In this document: positions 61,943 through 64,000 of the stretch, piece by piece | Layout of the letters: the number at the start of each line of letters is the position of its first letter | How positions within the stretch are numbered: position 1 is the stretch's first letter | Source of the DNA: Saprospiraceae bacterium | GTDB lineage: Bacteria; Bacteroidota; Bacteroidia; Chitinophagales; Saprospiraceae | Direction of reading: 5' to 3' | Assembly (NCBI GenBank): GCA_022841345.1 | Contig: JALHRR010000001.1 | Coordinates: forward strand, 186,001-250,000 | DNA length: 64,000 nt | Position numbers and translations under genes: made by a program | Notes under the pieces: model-generated | What the model was told of the DNA's origin: nothing | The model's database searches: none | Seen by the model: only the letters and a program-made list of their open reading frames with translations

Positions 61943-64000
61943 ATGAATCTGCTTCAAATAAGTAAAAATAGGATTTCAATCTTTTCCTGGATGCTGGTAG
62001 TCATCATCCTGACAGGCGGTTTGTTGGTTTCCCCCTTAGGAAGTTGGCAATCAGAAGTTCCGGGTTATAAACTGGTGGTCGATGCATTACCCGATCTCAG
62101 TGAAAACAGACATGTAGTCGTTTGTAAGTTAGGTGCTGCCAATCCACGGATTCTGGAAAAGAAAGTGACCATTCCATTGAGCAAATGGTTGTTGTCTCAG
62201 AAAAATATAAAGGAAGTTCAGGCACTTACCATGAATGCGAAAGTATTCCTTTATATCAGAATGGATGATAGTCCTGATTTTCAGGACTCATATGATGATC
62301 TCACTGCTATACTGAATCGAATGCCTCCCCAAATATTGCCGGAAGAAGCAGTTCTTGAAGCCGGACCACCTACCAGCTCTGTTCATCAGACTTTTGGTTT
62401 TATTCTTAACCAATCAGATTCGACCGGAGAATTTATGCCTATTCTGGATCCTCATGAACTGTCAACACTGCTCCAAAAGGAATTTATTCCGGAATTGTAT
62501 GCAATTGAAGGAGTAGCAGAAGTAGCAATTGCTGGTGGTGCCGGAACTGAAATTCAGATAATTCCGGATCTGGAAGCTATGAAGGGATGGGGAATCTCGC
62601 TGGAGTCCCTGATTGAGCAGATCAAAAAATCATTCAACAACAATTCTTCGGGAACAGCTTCATTTAATGGTATTGAGTATTTTATAGAATGGGACGAAAG
62701 CGATAAAGATCCCAATTTTTTTCGGGAAATGCTGGTTCACGGGCATGAAGGAACTACGGCACTTTCCAGCATTGCCGCAGTCCAGACAGCAGCCTCTGAG
62801 CGAAATAGTCTGTTAATTTTTGAAGGACATGAGACTAGTGGAGCATTTATCAGTTTGTATCCTCATGCAGATCCTTCGATAGTTTTAACACAGGTACAGA
62901 AATCAATTGACAATATAATTCAGAAATGGAACCAGCAGAACATTAGTGGAAATGGAGGAATTAGTTCGCATGTCTTCTACAATCGAATGGACCTGATTCA
63001 AAAGAACATGAGTACCCTTCGGGAAGCACTTATTCTCGAATGCTTAATTGCAGTGTTTATACTGTGCTTGTTTATGAGTCGATTTAGAATAGCTGTAATA
63101 GTTGCTATAATGGTGCCCCTGACCATTTCGCTTGTATTTATCATTATGTATTTCACAGGAATTCGTCTGCATATTTTATCTGTTGCAGGTCTGATTTTAG
63201 CAATAGGTACTGTAGTTGATTTTGGAATTATTCTATCTCAAAGTGTAGAGGAGAAATTGGTCCAAAGTGAGCGTGGAAATCTCAGGGGAGCTATTCAGGA
63301 ATCTATGCGTTCTGTATTACCCTTATTTATCACATCGGCTTCGATTGTGATATTGGCATTCATTCCGGTTTTTTTATTGGAAGGGACTGAAGGACGCATG
63401 TTTTCACCTTTGGCCTGGACTAAGACACTGATGATGATTTCAGCATTATTGCTGACGTTATTGATACTGCCGGGCTTATTGAGAAGCACATTAAATATCT
63501 CTATCTCTGTTAACATAGGTTACGGGATAGGATTGACAGCTGCTTTGACCCTTGTTTATTTGAATTTTTTGGCAGGAATTGCTGCAATTTTCATTTTTCT
63601 GGCTTATTTTCTTTCACGCGAAAAGCCAAAACAAAGAGTGATAGTAATGCGGGTGTCTGCCGTTATTTTTCTCATTTTTTACAGTCATTTTTGGGCTCCA
63701 TTAGGGCAGGCGCAATTGCCTGTTTTGAACATTTTATTTGGTACCGGCCTGATTGCAGCCTTATTAGTAATAATGCATTTCAATCAAATCTACTACAAAG
63801 TCATCCTGGGTTTTCTGATGAAGAAGGCAGCCTGGTATGGCATATTCATTGTTTGTTTTTTGATGGCAGGGATTTGGTCATTTTTCCGGATTCCAGCTTC
63901 TCATTTGCCTGTATTAAATGAAGGTGTTTATTTACATATGCCTTCTTTGCCGCATGGCGCTGATATCCATGAAGCACTGGATTATGGATTATTACTGGAT
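61943..64000 (+). CDS. CusA-like RND transporter, 3' end cut by window
   Basis: Runs off the right edge; at least 686 residues are present without a stop. The ATG at 61943 starts 9 bp after the giant cupredoxin gene, so the two are likely cotranscribed. A first membrane helix (about 10-32) leads to a periplasmic porter domain. The second helix bundle carries VVDFGIILSQS, matching the conserved aspartate of RND pumps, and FIPVFLLEGTEGRMFSPLA, closely like the heavy-metal-efflux CusA sequence LPVFTLEGQEGRLFSPLA from memory. A later LPVLNEGVYLHMP also fits this family. Copper as the substrate is inferred from the family and neighbour. The periplasmic adaptor and outer-membrane channel, if present, lie beyond the window. 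Confidence 0.85.
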   Translation, partial: MNLLQISKNRISIFSWMLVVIILTGGLLVSPLGSWQSEVPGYKLVVDALPDLSENRHVVVCKLGAANPRILEKKVTIPLSKWLLSQKNIKEVQALTMNAKVFLYIRMDDSPDFQDSYDDLTAILNRMPPQILPEEAVLEAGPPTSSVHQTFGFILNQSDSTGEFMPILDPHELSTLLQKEFIPELYAIEGVAEVAIAGGAGTEIQIIPDLEAMKGWGISLESLIEQIKKSFNNNSSGTASFNGIEYFIEWDESDKDPNFFREMLVHGHEGTTALSSIAAVQTAASERNSLLIFEGHETSGAFISLYPHADPSIVLTQVQKSIDNIIQKWNQQNISGNGGISSHVFYNRMDLIQKNMSTLREALILECLIAVFILCLFMSRFRIAVIVAIMVPLTISLVFIIMYFTGIRLHILSVAGLILAIGTVVDFGIILSQSVEEKLVQSERGNLRGAIQESMRSVLPLFITSASIVILAFIPVFLLEGTEGRMFSPLAWTKTLMMISALLLTLLILPGLLRSTLNISISVNIGYGIGLTAALTLVYLNFLAGIAAIFIFLAYFLSREKPKQRVIVMRVSAVIFLIFYSHFWAPLGQAQLPVLNILFGTGLIAALLVIMHFNQIYYKVILGFLMKKAAWYGIFIVCFLMAGIWSFFRIPASHLPVLNEGVYLHMPSLPHGADIHEALDYGLLLD

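Overview
The window comes from a chromosome of the phylum Bacteroidota, most likely the Saprospiria/Chitinophagia side (inference). Supporting evidence seen in the sequence: the type IX secretion (T9SS) translocon SprA sits directly after ruvA; three large secreted proteins end in T9SS sorting domains; MurF is fused to alanine racemase; DAHP synthase is fused to a C-terminal chorismate mutase; promoters look like the Bacteroidota pattern (TTG, 19-20 bp, TAnnTTTG); clear Shine-Dalgarno sites are scarce. I see no tRNA, rRNA, prophage, CRISPR array or complete insertion sequence.

Layout. 1-7.1 kb: an unknown membrane protein, then a molybdenum hydroxylase cluster (xdhA, xdhB, a small Mpv17-like membrane protein, xdhC). 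7.2-11.2 kb: two convergent T9SS cargo proteins sharing a terminator. 11.2-12.3 kb: a RAYT-type transposase framed by 60-bp two-hairpin REP units. 12.3-17.3 kb: an S9 peptidase and a DUF5916 outer-membrane protein. 17.3-24 kb: 2-oxoacid dehydrogenase E2, a membrane protein, an ECF sigma/anti-sigma pair, an M3 peptidase and pyrophosphatase. 24-28.5 kb: three consecutive SurA-like periplasmic chaperones/isomerases. 29-33 kb: murF-alr and purD. 33-41.2 kb: ruvA and sprA. 41.2-49.8 kb: an SDR-like protein, a small cytochrome-b-like membrane protein, pgi, an unknown secreted protein, mtaB, a hairpin-rich intergenic region, lgt and an NTF2-like protein. 49.8-54.2 kb: a phenylalanine/tyrosine operon (pheA, aminotransferase, tyrA, DAHP synthase-chorismate mutase) read leftwards. 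54.3-64 kb: a 2530-residue secreted protein with eight cupredoxin domains, followed 9 bp later by a CusA-like RND transporter that runs off the window.

Two systems stand out. First, the aromatic operon begins with a promoter of canonical spacing, a 26-codon leader ORF with eight aromatic codons in eleven, and a terminator with nine U residues ending 16 nt before pheA: a translation-coupled attenuator. Second, the giant protein carries eight apparently intact Cys-His-Met-His type-1 copper sites, alternating with about fourteen copies of an unnamed beta-rich repeat, and lies next to a heavy-metal-efflux-type RND gene, suggesting an extracellular copper-binding or electron-carrying system. The three T9SS cargo proteins would leave the cell through SprA, with the SurA-like chaperones plausibly helping outer-membrane and secreted proteins fold.
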